NCBI GenBank assembly: GCA_020064725.1
Contig: JAGTWJ010000006.1
Location: forward strand, 124,001 to 188,000
DNA from: Drechslerella dactyloides
Lineage: Eukaryota > Ascomycota > Orbiliomycetes > Orbiliales > Orbiliaceae
Direction: 5' to 3'
DNA: 64,000 bases
Position 1 is the first letter of the stretch; every line of letters starts with the position of its first letter. This document shows positions 1 through 11,007 of this stretch, in pieces. Under the pieces are notes generated by a model. That model searched no databases and was not told the origin of the DNA. It worked only from the letters and a program-made list of their open reading frames with translations. A program made the translations under genes and the position numbers.

Positions 1-3000
1 GCACAGCTATTTCCACATTTTCCACGATGGCGGCCACCTCCACAGAGAACGAACGGTTCCCCGTTCCTGCCGCATCGGGCTGCCCAACCGACCATCTGTC
101 CTATTTTCAGCACAGCAAGAGCAATCAACCTCGCTCGCTCGCTTCACTTGTAAACGTCCGCACGTAACGTAACGTAAGTGACTGTGTGTCTCGAAAAGAC
201 GTCCAGTTCGATTGTCCCATCCTTTACGTCCACGGCAAGTTGCGTGTGCGGTGACTGATAATAACGTGTGTCCGCAATTGTAATTTACAGGCTGGTCGGT
301 TGCACTGCTAGACATGCCTTTGGCCGGTCGCATCGTCGAAGCGCGCGGTTTTGCAAGCACGGACGCTGGCCTCCCTGAAATGAAAATCCCACAGCACTGC
401 AATCCGGCCGGTCTCGATCAACCGACTGTCAAGCCAACGTCATGCCATCATCCGCAGAAGCTAGAAGCTGATAAATTAGGAGCTATGCTCTGCGCCTGTG
501 CATATTCGTATGCACATACAGACGCACGAGGAACCGTCGTTGAGGGCGACCGTACTCGGTTATGCGTGCGTGCGTGCGTTTCGTACTCGTCCCGCGGGCC
601 CCCGTTGCTGCTGCACCACAGGCTGGGCAGAGCTTGTGCCCTGGACCAGTCCTCGAGCACCCGGTTTTCGTGCACCGGGGATCCGAGGATGTATCAGGAA
701 GCTAAGTAGGCTACCAGCTGCGTGGGCGGTGCAACTTCTATAATTGTTTGAATCGACCAGCCGTAAATATCCGGATGCATATACAAATTAACTCACAGCG
801 TATAGGTCTTGATCAATTGATGTTCGGAGTCAAGCCTTCGCAGTCTACGAAGTACAGGATATGCAGAAGATAAAACCGCCTACAGCATATATATGCAACA
901 GATGAAATTTTCACCACGCAGCGACCCTGCAGATAGGCTGATACTCCATCAAACGTCACAGCTGTGGGAGCTATAGATGCATGTCTCGGATAGCACCTGC
1001 CTCGCAGTCTCGCTTGTTCTAGACGCATTCGTCCAAACCGACGTGTCTACCGCACTGCACAACCAAACCGTCGACGAGCTCTCGCTGCCAATGCGCCGCG
1101 CTCGCAATTCGTATTACTCGAACTACACGATTGAAAATGCGAAGCGAGTCAGCCATCAGAATTTTCATCGGCTGTTTTGCGTGGCATGCAGATGCGTATG
1201 GCGGCGGCCAATTCAAACTCTTGAAAGACGGTTCACATGCGTGCAGTCCTCGTCGCACAGTAAACACCTTCCACATCAACGGTCCCAGCTGTAGCTCTCG
1301 CTTCCCGCTTCTCGTACCCGAGGCCACTCTAGGGTAGTCGAATTGAGGTCGAGGCGAGCTGCGAATCAAGCCGAGCAAATTTATCGCGACCCACGTGGGT
1401 AGCTCAACCGCTCTTCCTGCCATTTCAAGCAGGCATCGCTGAATCGTTTGATGCCAAGCGATAGTTATAGCTCTATGGGGTAATTCAGGCGAGCGAGATC
1501 GATATCGGACTTCCATCCTGATCCGTTCATGCGATAGTTTCGTTTCAACAGTATGGGTCGTGGCCGAACTCATGTGGTGGTAGGTTCCTCCGCCGTCGCA
1601 GTTTGGTTTACGGGACAAGATATCAGCACAAATGTCATTTTCACGGCTACCTTGTCTCGCAAGCCAGACGCCTTCGGAGGCCCCAAAGGACGGCTGTCTG
1701 GTTTACGAGACAGCTACCCAAACACCTGGCTTCAGAAACCAGGAAACGATATCATAACGTGGCACGTGCAGACGTCCAGTTCATCGGGTACTGCAGTTCA
1801 TTAAACTTTGTCGGCAGCTCCAGGGTGTTAGCTGTTACTCATTCAGACCTCGCTGCAACTATATGTGTTTAGCTTCAAGATCGAGATCAGATCTCTCTGT
1901 TAAGGTATATACTGTGGTTTGACGCACATGTGTGCACGTATGTCCATACATGCTCGCGCAGCATCTCTCACCCCTAGAGGGGTCGGCTTGCTGTTTACGT
2001 GGCACAGAGCTCGAGGGCGTTGAGTTGGCGTTATAATGTACGCTGGTTTGATATTTGCGGCATCAAATAGAATCTCGAGCTAGTAGAGTCCGTGGAGAAT
2101 TGAAGACATCATTTGATATATCGAAGTGTACTAACAACACCCAACCAGATATTTGGAAATAGGAACATGAATGATATTGTGCAGACACAGCCTCCGTTAT
2201 GATAGCACGGGCTACTCCACCGGTTAAGATCCGCTTAAAACTCCTCGATGGTCGTGATGCCGAAGGCGCTAGTGCCAGTGCTAGCCTGGTGGTGGCAATT
2301 GCGGATTCATTGGTGGGGATAAACCAGCCTCAGCGCTATAAGGAATGAATGACCAATGCTCAACATTTTCACCTGCGACTCGCCGAAGTCCAGGCCTGCA
2401 GGCACATTTCAACCCAACCCAATGATAATCAAAGGGAAGTATCTACGGTATGCATTTAGCCAAATTTGGTTCCTGTTGTTGGATGTTGCGAGAATATCTG
2501 GCATGTGGTGAACTTGCTAAACGGACAAAAATGGGGTCAACACGCCATCATGATTCTTTGGCTATTATAACAACCGGGTCTTGCGGTGGCCGATCCAGGC
2601 AAGTCTGGCGTCGACTTATAACCTCGAAAATATCATGATCATGTAGCAATCAAGACCTGTTCACAACACCGACGCTTAGCCTTGTATTGCCGGCTCCGCG
2701 TTGCGGAGCCTCTTGATATACTAGACTAACCGACACCTGCTTGACTTTGGTCGCCTGGCCTCGTATATTAAACTCGATTAACTTCCCGTTTCTGAGATTG
2801 TCAAAGGCCTAGATGGTCGGCCCCCTGTTGCCACGCTCACAGCTACGCAGGCGCATGGCAGGCTCCTGTCCGATGTGGCGCCCAGAATCAACTTTTGTAT
2901 GCCATAGTTTCCGGGCAGCTGCCTGAGGCCAATTTAGCTAATGAAATTCAGTCGTTTCGAGCGGAAGACAAGGGGGCAATTGCCAAACCAGGCAACTAGC

Positions 3001-3623
3001 TTCCTTCTTCCGGTTAGTCAGAGGGGCAAAATTGCAACGGCAACACAAAGCGCATTCCAGGATGGCACGGACGACAGTATAACCTCGCGTGCTCAGATTC
3101 GACGATTTGTACGTCGCAGATGTGACGTGTATGGTCCCAGAAGTCCCATCCACAGATTACAGACAGCTGCATACAGAACGTGGAGCGGATATAGAATACG
3201 GGTGCAGCTTACGTAACTTTGCCTATAGACGGATTGCTATAGGTGGATCTCCGTGCCGGAACCGGGGTGGCCATCGAAGATGCTTTAGTGCGGACGTACG
3301 AAAAGTCGTTTCTCCAATTTCAAACTTCGAAACAGATGGGAATCTCGGATAGTCACATACGCTTTTGGGCAGCTTGGGTATAAACGTTCCGATAAAAGCA
3401 TATAATATTATAGTGACGTTTCCATATCAATAATATCGATATATCAAAGTTTGCTTTTGCGCATGCGAATGGTATTTCGACATTGCATATTATGGAGCTT
3501 TCGCATTTCGAAATTTCGCTAAATTCGATGTTACTTACTGTCTGCTGAGGGTGGTTTAGCGCTACAAAGCGCATCGAATTGGGGCGGTTGAGCTTTTGTC
3601 TGCGCGCGTAAAGTCATCTCACG
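1..3623. other. Gene-free stretch with no supported CDS
   Basis: Open frames here, the longest about 200 codons on the minus strand at 1019-1618, show no recognisable domain, no convincing start context and no splice pattern. What stands out is a cluster of three copies of a 20-nt motif at 1599-1712, listed separately. The stretch reads as intergenic or long-decayed DNA upstream of the F-box gene. Confidence 0.5.
1599..1713. repeat. Cluster of three copies of a dispersed stem-loop motif
   Basis: Three related 20-nt units lie within 115 bp: plus at 1599-1620, minus at 1651-1672 and plus at 1692-1713. The consensus core is CTGGTTTRCGAGACAA, usually preceded by GGCGT. The 1692-1713 copy has arms GCTGTCT and AGACAGC around an 8-nt loop, so it can fold into a perfect 7-bp hairpin. 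Further copies lie at 5051-5072 and about 9720-9743, with weaker ones near 61169, 62571 and 62845. The function is unknown. Confidence 0.6.
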
Positions 3624-3630
3624 TATATAG
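3624..3630 (+). promoter_or_regulatory. TATA-like box upstream of the F-box gene
   Basis: TATATAG lies about 127 nt before the proposed ATG at 3757, a reasonable place for a core promoter in a filamentous fungus. The assignment rests on position and sequence only. Confidence 0.3.
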
Positions 3631-3756
3631 CTGGCTCTTTTCACCAATATGCGGAACTCGTATAGCTGCACTGCACTGTTTCACTCAACTCGATTCAGTA
3701 TTCGCCGTATGCCCATAAAGCTGGAAATATTGCTTCGAACCCATCCAGCCTTCAAG

Positions 3757-5003
3757 ATGGTACGTGTCCCTTTCAGTGCTTACGCGTTGGAGCTTTGCGG
3801 TGACAGCTGGACGTTATGTTGAAATATAGAAAAGTGCTTGCGTCTAGATCCGCAGATTTGGTCGACGCGTTCTTAGGCGAGATATTTCAACGAGCTGGCG
3901 AGCCAGCAAAATTCAAGGCATCGACGTTGCACGCTGAAACACTGCGAATAGCAACTTCCTGCTTTGATGCATAAATCTAAGGGCCAATACTGACATCCCT
4001 TTGTTCTACAGGACCTCCCCATTCTCCTCCCAAGTAAATCGGCCATTCAAGAGCTTTCTCACTTGTTCCTCCGCCCCGGACCAGACATATACGACCTGTA
4101 AGCTCGATACATATACCGAAAATCCCTCTAGATCGTATTGCGCTCTCCTTTATCACATCTGACCATGGTGCCAGTCTCAGAATACCACTCTACGCTACAT
4201 CGCCGCCGCCAATATCAGCGCCACTGTACTCCCTTCCGCAGAATACCATCGACCTCATCTTCTCTAATTTAAGCGATTTTGATGCCATCTGCTTCAGCCT
4301 ATCGAGCCGACACCTCTTCAACGCTGGCATCTGGCGTCTTAAATGGATAGTCTACACTCGCATTCCTGGTGCATCGGCCGGAAGATCTTTCCATGATTAT
4401 GAAACAACATATGCCAGATGTTCATCGACTACACCATCAAACGGTGCCACGCCGTTTAGCAAGCGTCGAGTGGTTGCTAGATCAGCGGTAGACGCGGAAC
4501 CATGGACGGACCCCGCCATCCGGCCGGAATTACGTCACTTTCGGCGTCGAATCCTCGCGTCCATCCTCCACTCGCAGGACTACCCGCCACTAATCCATAG
4601 AATCGTCAAGTTCGCCTGCACGCCCCCCGGCATGTTCCTCAGCTCTAGCAACCACACCCGCCGTCGCCGTCCGCAAAGATTCGACACGAAGCACAATTGC
4701 AACAGCGCGAGGATTCATACCCGTTGGTTTGTGATACGCAACTTGGACCGTCGAGAGTATATTTCGCCCGACACTACGAGCATGCGGTATCTCTGCCGGC
4801 TGCTGCGGTCTCTTGCTCGCAGAAATGGTAGCACCGCATACTCGCTTGGGGAGACTGCAGTATACGCGCTTTTGGTAGCGGCGAAGAGCCGATGGGCGGG
4901 CGGGCGGTTCGATATCGTCGAAGCGTTGGGGTGGGAGGGGTGGCACGACATCAGCGACCAAGTTGTTCAGGAGTATATTGCTGCACGACAGGAACTTCGA
5001 TAA
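3757..5003 (+). CDS. F-box protein, three exons
   Basis: Likely substrate adaptor of an SCF ubiquitin ligase. Proposed exons are 3757-3759, 4012-4097 and 4181-5003, giving 303 residues. The phase closes exactly at both joins (ATG|GTACGTG ... CTACAG|GAC and GACCT|GTAAGC ... CTCAG|AA). An F-box-like segment spans about residues 46-80 and includes SLPQNTIDLIF and CFSLSSRHLF, the usual leucine/proline start and the cysteine-serine-(x)n-L core. The rest carries no recognised substrate-binding repeat, as in many lineage-specific fungal F-box proteins. The C-terminal part (about 190-303) is open without interruption. Exon 1 would be the start codon alone; a good context (TCAAGATGG) supports it, but transcripts are needed. 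A copy of the dispersed motif sits 48 nt after the stop. Confidence 0.7.
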
Positions 5004-5050
5004 GGCGTTCCTGAATGGTCTTTAACGCTGTTGCTTGGATACTAGAGGAG

Positions 5051-5072
5051 GGCGTCTGGTTTGCGAGACAAA
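5051..5072 (+). repeat. Dispersed motif copy after the F-box gene
   Basis: GGCGTCTGGTTTGCGAGACA followed by AA matches the consensus seen at 1599-1713 and lies 48 nt beyond the stop codon, so it probably falls in the 3' untranslated region. It is followed by TTGTTCTCGCGAAACAA, another small inverted repeat, at about 5094-5110. Confidence 0.55.
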
Positions 5073-5313
5073 CGCAGTGCGTCCTCAGAATTTTGTTCTC
5101 GCGAAACAATTTGGGTGATCAACGGGGGCAGAATTAGGGCCTCTCGAACTCGAGTTATCAGCACATATCGCAAATATGGGATACACCGATGCGCAATGGC
5201 GATGTAAGGGTATCAAGAGCCTACCATAAGCTTGCGCAGCGTAATATATCATCTGTAATACTCAAACTCAGCTGCTCCTTGTGTTAACCTTGCAGTCAAG
5301 CCGACCCCCATGA

Positions 5314-5320
5314 TATAAAT
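5314..5320 (+). promoter_or_regulatory. TATA-like box before the 5530 gene
   Basis: TATAAAT occurs about 210 nt upstream of the ATG at 5530. It is the best TATA match in that intergenic space; assignment is by position only. Confidence 0.25.
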
Positions 5321-5529
5321 TGGTGCGATGCTTAGCAGATATTTTAATTCTCATATTGCTCACTCAACCACAGAATATATTTGCACCTCCTTGAATCCCT
5401 AGTTCGACATCAATCTTGAAGCTTCCAATTCTCATATCCAGCCAAGCCATCCACCAAATTGTAGATTCGCCAGCTTGCAAAAAGTTAGATCTTATTTCAT
5501 CCAATTATACAATCAAGAAATTCGACAAG

Positions 5530-6044
5530 ATGTCTTCTTACTCAGGCTCCTCCTACTCCTCCGGATCATCGAGATCTTACAGCACCAACGACTCCTCCTC
5601 TTCCTATGGTCGTGGATCCGACGAATTCTTCAAGGTCACGATTGTCGCGGACTTCTACAGCGAGGGTATGTCATATGCGCACTATTGCTACTAACTATGT
5701 TTGATTAAATATCCACTGACTTCATGATATCCCTGTCTATAGACGGCTTCGCACCTCTTACCCGTCGCTACACCGCCACACCGTCCACCATCTTCAGCGA
5801 CATCGTCACACGATTCGAGTCCTCCTCTACCGTCCAGGATGCCCTCGCGCCGCACGAAACGCTCAGCTACCGTACCTTCGACATACGCGGCTCCGGCGAG
5901 CATATCTACCCCGATCTGACAGTAGCAGATAACGGGCTTCTCATGGGCCGAAGAAGGCATTCTTTAGGAACTGCAGGTGTCATGGTGCGAGCTTGTGCCG
6001 GGTATATCGACCACAGCGGGCGATTCGTACGGCGCCGCGACTGA
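5530..6044 (+). CDS. Small orphan protein with Ser/Tyr-rich N-terminus
   Basis: Two exons, 5530-5665 and 5743-6044, join in phase across a 77-nt intron (GAGG|GTATGTC ... CTATAG|AC) and encode 145 residues. The first 35 residues are almost only Ser, Tyr and Gly (SSYSGSSYSSGSSRSY style). The remainder begins DEFFKVTIVADFYSED and looks like a compact mixed alpha/beta domain, ending in a basic tail (HSGRFVRRRD). There is no signal peptide, membrane segment or known motif. The start has a good context (AAGATGTC) and the splice sites are clean, which argues for a real expressed gene. I do not recognise the family and assign no function. Confidence 0.6.
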
Positions 6045-6662
6045 AAGAATATGTTGATAGATCCGCGTGTTTGAGTTGCTTTCGGTGTTTCTACAACTTG
6101 TCTGCATAAAATATACACACAGTGTACGGTCTACTTTCTGGAAGATCTACTGCTATATGGCTTTCCCATGGTGACGTATCTCGTGTATGCAATATTTCCT
6201 GTATTTCGTAGAATATATGGGAATGGTTAGCCGATGTGTATGGGGTCAACGAGATCCGCTTTAGCACCGCTGTTTTCAAGAACGCTCGCTTTAGTTTCAC
6301 TTGAGGAAAGTATGCAGACTCTCTAGATACTCTCGCTCTGCTCGAGCTTTCTGCGCCGTACAGGCGTAGGTTCCACTTCCCACTGTGTGAGCTCGGGCTT
6401 TGCGAGTCGAGTTCTACCGTACGAAGCATCTCGAGATAGACTGCGATCTAGTAGTTGTCTTAGGTGGATGATCAATCTATTCACAAATGAAAGTGGTTTG
6501 GTTTCGGAATCTAGCTGTCTAGTATTGTTGGCATCGAATTAAAGCTTCTACCATGGCATCACTGTCTTCTATTTGCGGCCAGCATATATGCACGCTCATC
6601 CAGATCTACTGCGACCGTCACGCAACGCATCCCCCAAGAAAATACCACACCAGATGACTGGA

Positions 6663-7055
6663 TCACTGCCGCCTCCACCTTAGCGCTTCCATAAGGATCC
6701 TCCCCATCCATTGCAACCGTCTACCCGGCTGTCTGTTCAACTTGCTCACTGGCAAGACATCGCACGCCGTCTGAGACTCGATTACTTTGTCGTCCAGCGA
6801 GTCCATATTGTCAATGTACCACTGTCCGGAGACATCAGGTGTCGGCGGCGCAAAGTCCGAGATTGTGGTCGAGGCCGACGAAGTTGAGAATGCGCTGCCC
6901 GGGGTGCTGGTGCAAGCAGGCTGGATAGGCCTCGGGGTGTGGGGCGATGAAGGATCAGGAGGGGCGACAAGAGGCGCCGACGGCTCCTCGGGTGTATTCT
7001 CCCAAATGCGGTCGCTAAACGACATTCCAAATCGTTGGCGGAGATCTGTGGCCAT
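6663..7055 (-). CDS. Hypothetical small protein, weak gene model
   Basis: A 130-residue frame starts at the ATG 7055-7053 (MATDLRQRFGM). The middle is rich in Pro, Ser and Thr, typical of disordered fungal proteins, and it ends with a basic stretch (WMGRILMEALRWRRQ). The frame also runs open upstream, so the true start could be an upstream exon: a protein-like frame at 7672-7445 on the same strand ends at CCAG|GTTAGT, a possible donor, but I found no acceptor that keeps phase. No family recognised. Confidence 0.35.
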   Translation of the reverse strand: MATDLRQRFGMSFSDRIWENTPEEPSAPLVAPPDPSSPHTPRPIQPACTSTPGSAFSTSSASTTISDFAPPTPDVSGQWYIDNMDSLDDKVIESQTACDVLPVSKLNRQPGRRLQWMGRILMEALRWRRQ

Positions 7056-7444
7056 AGTTAGATCGGATTGACAGCGAGTGTCAAAGATATTTCTAGGCGG
7101 GTGTATATATTGAAATGAGGCTATGATCGAGAACGCATAAACGAATATTGTTCGAATCGAGTGATCAAGGTAGCTTTCATGGTACCAAGGTTGGTATTTA
7201 TACGTGATACAGGAGTCGAATGGTGAGGATTTGGTCACAGATTCGATGCTGTGAGATGCCAGCCTCGTATAGCACCAAACATGTCTCGAAATCGTATGTG
7301 AAGTCGAGTGTCGGTCGAAAATATATACGAACATACATTCAGAAACACAGGGCATAAGGGAGGATATTGAGGAACATTAATTTTGAAGATCCAGGTGCGA
7401 ACACGTGTCCGTGTATTCCACGCGGCTGAAGAGTTCATACTAAC

Positions 7445-7672
7445 CTGGAATATCCTTCCCGCAAAGATAGTCTTGAGGCCAGATGCTGGCTCGCGTTTGT
7501 GAACAGCGACCACTCCATATTTCTCGAAGTATCCCGAGGAATGTTGCTGTGTATCATGAGTCGTTGATAATGTGAGGTTTTCTACCGTGGAGCTACGATC
7601 GAGAGCTTGGGTGAGATCTTGAGATCGAGAGGCTGGGTTTAGCGTATTCTCCGATACTACGTGTAATTTCAT
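7445..7672 (-). other. Possible upstream exon of the 6663-7055 gene
   Basis: A 76-codon open segment starting at an ATG (MKLHVVSENTL) ends at a plausible splice donor, GTTAGT. Its composition is protein-like and ordinary. It could be the first exon of the gene to its left on the same strand or a separate decayed piece. No domain is visible. Confidence 0.25.
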
Positions 7673-8036
7673 ATGTAGCCAGAGCCCTTCTATCTGAGCC
7701 GGTTGTCGGGCGAGCTTTATCAAAAATTTGTTTCAGGAGTATGAACTGATACTAGTGTGCTTAACATTGTTGGAGGATACTTCTGCAGACGGTGTGCGCG
7801 CGTGTGTGTATCAAGTGCGTGTTAGGCCATTGAAAATACCAATGAGATCTGAAACAGATATATTCGCGAACTCGAGGCACCCGTGTTTGGCGCGAACGAG
7901 CGATCTGAACCTGGCAATGCCTAGATTCAGAGACCGACATTGCTCGAGTGCTGACGTTACAGGCCGCTGTCGAGACAGCATACTCGACACTTTTGAATGA
8001 CAAGACATGTGGAGAAATGTGATAATGGGCCTAAGA

Positions 8037-8210
8037 CTATTCTTTTAATACTTCCAACTTAGGTACTTTCGAACCGGCTCGCTCATTCTCAGCCGCGTGC
8101 CTATTAACAAAAGCTTCTTTGGCGGCTGACTTGCCCAGGACGCCTTGCTCAGACGCAATCAACCACGCATCGACTTGATGAGAGCCCACCGCGCCGTTGT
8201 ATAACGTCGG
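8037..8210 (-). other. Possible C-terminal exon without a located start
   Basis: A 57-residue frame follows a good acceptor (TTCAATTCAG) and ends with a Lys/Glu-rich tail (GSKVPKLEVLKE). There is no in-frame ATG. A possible donor (ATGACGG|GTACGT) lies upstream beside the divergent BTB gene, but the phase does not match. It may be the last exon of a small gene or a relic. No family recognised. Confidence 0.25.
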
Positions 8211-8277
8211 CTGAATTGAAGTGGAGGGCAATTACAATTAAATCAACCGTAATTCAGACACGATATACGTACCCGTC

Positions 8278-9591
8278 ATGACGTCCTCCCCGAGACTTCT
8301 CCCCAGTACGGCATTCAATAACATTGCGTTATCCTGCCTGCTCGGGCTTCAGAGCCTCATAAGCCTGATCATTCCAGGCACTCCTACGGTTCCGAGAACA
8401 TCCCGAAGACGACGCAGCAGAAAGGCATCCACAGCCCTGCGGATAGACCACACCCGTCGGCCATCTCTCTACGACCCAACATACCCAGAGCCTCCTAAGA
8501 TCCGCCTTCTCATCGGCCGCGATGCAGTCGAATTCACCACCAATGCCAACCTTCTCCGTGTCTATTCGCACTTCTTTGCTTCTCAGCCAGCCTCCCAGAA
8601 CCTCACCTTTGAATTCCGCAATCTCACTCCTGCCGGCGTCGCGACCACTCTTCGCATCCTCGTCTCACTGCACAGTGGTTCCAGCGGCTGGGACTCACAC
8701 ACAATTCGATACCCACACGATGTCTTCCAGTGCGCCGACATGTGGGGCCTGCAAGAGGTGAAGACGCAGGTCCACACCGTCCTCGCCGACCGCGACTTCG
8801 ACCCCCTCCGAACAATCACCGACTATGAGGCCTTCCTCAACCAACTTTACCAGTTCTTCATCATGTATACGGACTCGGAAATAGGTGACATAGCACTGAC
8901 AACCTGCCTGAACACACTACAGAGAGAGCACGACAAGATCTGCACGAGTGTAGCGATGCACCTAAACCGGCGCGATCTCAACTTGCCTCATCGCGAACGA
9001 ATTTACGGTATCCTGATGGCGGAGTTTGCGCGCCTTCGAGGCGAATGCGAATGCCAGTTCCGCGTCGAGCAACGGCAGTGGAAGGCTGACAGACTCAAGA
9101 AGATGACAGTGTTACGACTATGGTGGCAGATAGTGTACATTGAGTACCAGTGGACTAAAAGTATAGCCGTAGACGTGGCATTGTTGATCTGGCGATGGTT
9201 GTTCTCCCGGGATATGGCGCTGGCATTGCTGCTGGCAACACCACTAATCGGGTCGGCGGTGCTGATCAACGGATTAACGTATGTCTTCGGCACCGTCTTG
9301 GGATTCTACATCAGCATGGGAGCATGTCTCATCAGCGTGGCGAGTATGGTGTCAATGTGGGTTTTGGCATTGCAGGGACACCGGTTCTTTACGCGGTTGC
9401 GAAACTTGCTGCTGCGACTGTGGCCGCGGATGTTCGTTGTGACGGCGCTGTTTTACGCGGTTACTGCGATGACGGCGTGGTGGGCGGTGACGTCGGTGTA
9501 TGCGGCTTTGAGGGAGGCAGATTTGCAGAATTGGATGGATAGGATCACTTTTGTAGATTATCTGGAACCTGACGATGGGCAGGACGCCTGA
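8278..9591 (+). CDS. BTB/POZ-like multi-pass membrane protein
   Basis: A single exon of 437 residues. About residues 72-170 read like a fungal BTB/POZ fold: IRLLIGRDAVEFTTNANLL (the element defining stored side-chain contacts), then YSHFFASQ, the FEFRNLTPAG loop and helices with DVFQCADMWGLQEVK. Residues 41-49 are a basic cluster (TSRRRRSRK). The C-terminal third carries about three hydrophobic helices at 313-335, 340-365 and 386-409, and one weaker hydrophobic segment lies near the N-terminus (15-33). BTB domains dimerise and often recruit Cul3; a membrane-tethered version suggests an adaptor on an internal membrane, but that is inference. A copy of the dispersed motif lies about 130 nt after the stop. 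Confidence 0.7.
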   Translation: MTSSPRLLPSTAFNNIALSCLLGLQSLISLIIPGTPTVPRTSRRRRSRKASTALRIDHTRRPSLYDPTYPEPPKIRLLIGRDAVEFTTNANLLRVYSHFFASQPASQNLTFEFRNLTPAGVATTLRILVSLHSGSSGWDSHTIRYPHDVFQCADMWGLQEVKTQVHTVLADRDFDPLRTITDYEAFLNQLYQFFIMYTDSEIGDIALTTCLNTLQREHDKICTSVAMHLNRRDLNLPHRERIYGILMAEFARLRGECECQFRVEQRQWKADRLKKMTVLRLWWQIVYIEYQWTKSIAVDVALLIWRWLFSRDMALALLLATPLIGSAVLINGLTYVFGTVLGFYISMGACLISVASMVSMWVLALQGHRFFTRLRNLLLRLWPRMFVVTALFYAVTAMTAWWAVTSVYAALREADLQNWMDRITFVDYLEPDDGQDA

Positions 9592-9719
9592 TCTGTGAGA
9601 CGATACAGAGGATTTGTACGGGCTAATAGGTGTCTGAAACGACGCCGCGGGGATATGTCACGGCAATGATCGAGAATAATGTACGGGTATTCTGGATAAT
9701 ATCTTCAGAAGCCTAAGGA

Positions 9720-9743
9720 CGGCATCTGGTTTAAGGAGACAAA
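9720..9743 (+). repeat. Dispersed motif copy after the BTB gene
   Basis: GGCATCTGGTTTAAGGAGAC followed by AAAT is a diverged copy of the motif at 1599-1713 and 5051-5072. As with the F-box gene, it follows a stop codon on the same strand (by about 130 nt). Confidence 0.45.
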
Positions 9744-9955
9744 TGTTGAACGAATGGGACTGAATATAATAATGAATGAGTATTTGTTTGGATATTAGTT
9801 TCTTGTTGTCGAGTCACTGTATCGACGGTCGCGTCTCGACAAACTCGATAATCGGAATATATATTTCCTGCCCAAGTTGATATCCATTCAAATTTAGGAA
9901 TCCGAGGGCGTAGGTGGATCGAAGCCCCTGCCATGATTATATGTATACATCCCGA

Positions 9956-10965
9956 CTAGTGGAAATACTTGACGACACCGCCGCGTGCCTGCACTGCGGC
10001 CCAACCGGCATCAATAGCGTTGACCACCTCCTCTGGCAATGGGCCCTTCTCCACGTCATCCAAGTTGCTCTTCAAATACTTGATGCTACTCGCCCCGAGA
10101 ATCACCGCATCCCCACACTCCTTCTTCAGCGCAGAATGGTGTACCAGCCACCTCAAAACGCATTCAGCCTCCGTTAATCCAGCCGCCTTTGCCGCCGGCG
10201 TGATCTTCTCCATTGCATCGAAGAACGCGTCGTTCCAGTAACGCCCGCGTGCCATCTTGCCAGCAAATCTGTTGCTATCGAACCGCGAGCCGGCTTCGAA
10301 CTCCGTTGTGTCGCGTTGATACTTGCCTGTGAGCAGTCCCCCTGCCAGCGGATTGAAGATATACAGCGACATGTTGTATTTCCGCAAACAGGGGATGAGC
10401 TCGGCTTCGGCGCCGCGCGTGACGGCGTTGTAGATGCCTTGGTATACCGATGGCTTGACCCAGCCGTTCTTTTCGCACGCTTCGCAAATATATGCGACCT
10501 CCCATGCGGCGTAGTTGCTGATACCGAAGCGGGTAAAGTAGCCCTCCTGATACAGCTCGTTGACTTCTTGGAGCGTGACAGCAAAGTCGACGGTTCGATC
10601 TGGACCGTGGAGGTAGAACATATCAATCTTATCCGCCTTGAGTGCCTTCAGGCTATCCATGAGGCCGCGACGGACGTCGCCCTGTGGTGCGTGTACTGAG
10701 GCATGTTGCTTGGGACGGGGAATTTGGCAGTTGGGTAGAGCTTTGTTTCCATAGTAATACCATGCCTCTGCCAGTCGAGTTCGCCGAGAAGTTCTTCAGA
10801 GGTTCCCTCACCGTAGATGCGTGCCGTGTCAAGCTCGGTATAGCCACGGGAAGTGAAGAGGTCAATGATCTCGGTGCAGTCTTCGACTGTGTGGATGCGG
10901 GAGGTCTCGGTACCAGGCTTGCCGAAGGACATTGCCCCGAATACAATCTTCATGTCGGACACCAT
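9956..10965 (-). pseudogene. Aldo-keto reductase (aflatoxin-aldehyde-reductase type), one-base frameshift
   Basis: NADPH-dependent reductase of the AKR7-like group, which reduces aldehydes. The N-terminal part starts at 10965 (MVSDMKIVFGAMSFG) and contains the catalytic-barrel start, LDTARIYGEG (Asp and Tyr of the active site) and METKLYP. The frame is then lost near 10694-10695 and resumes as HAPQGDVRRGLMDSLKALK, with DMFYLHGPDRTV (His), RFGISNYAAWEV, VYQGIYNAVTR, FNPLAGGLLTGKY and a C-terminal GASS nucleotide-binding motif, ending at 9956. The two frames overlap by one missing base, not by an intron: the only donor/acceptor pair that restores phase (GTATTACT ... CCTCAG, 65 nt) would remove the conserved METKLYP strand. 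It is either a recent pseudogene or a sequence error. Everything else is full length, about 336 residues. Confidence 0.8.
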
Positions 10966-11007
10966 CTTGACTGTTCGATATAGTGACAGACTTGGTGTTG
11001 GTCGCAA

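Noticed and set aside
1019..1618. A 199-codon minus-strand frame
   Set aside because: No domain, no start context and composition like a shadow frame; neighbouring frames are equally open.
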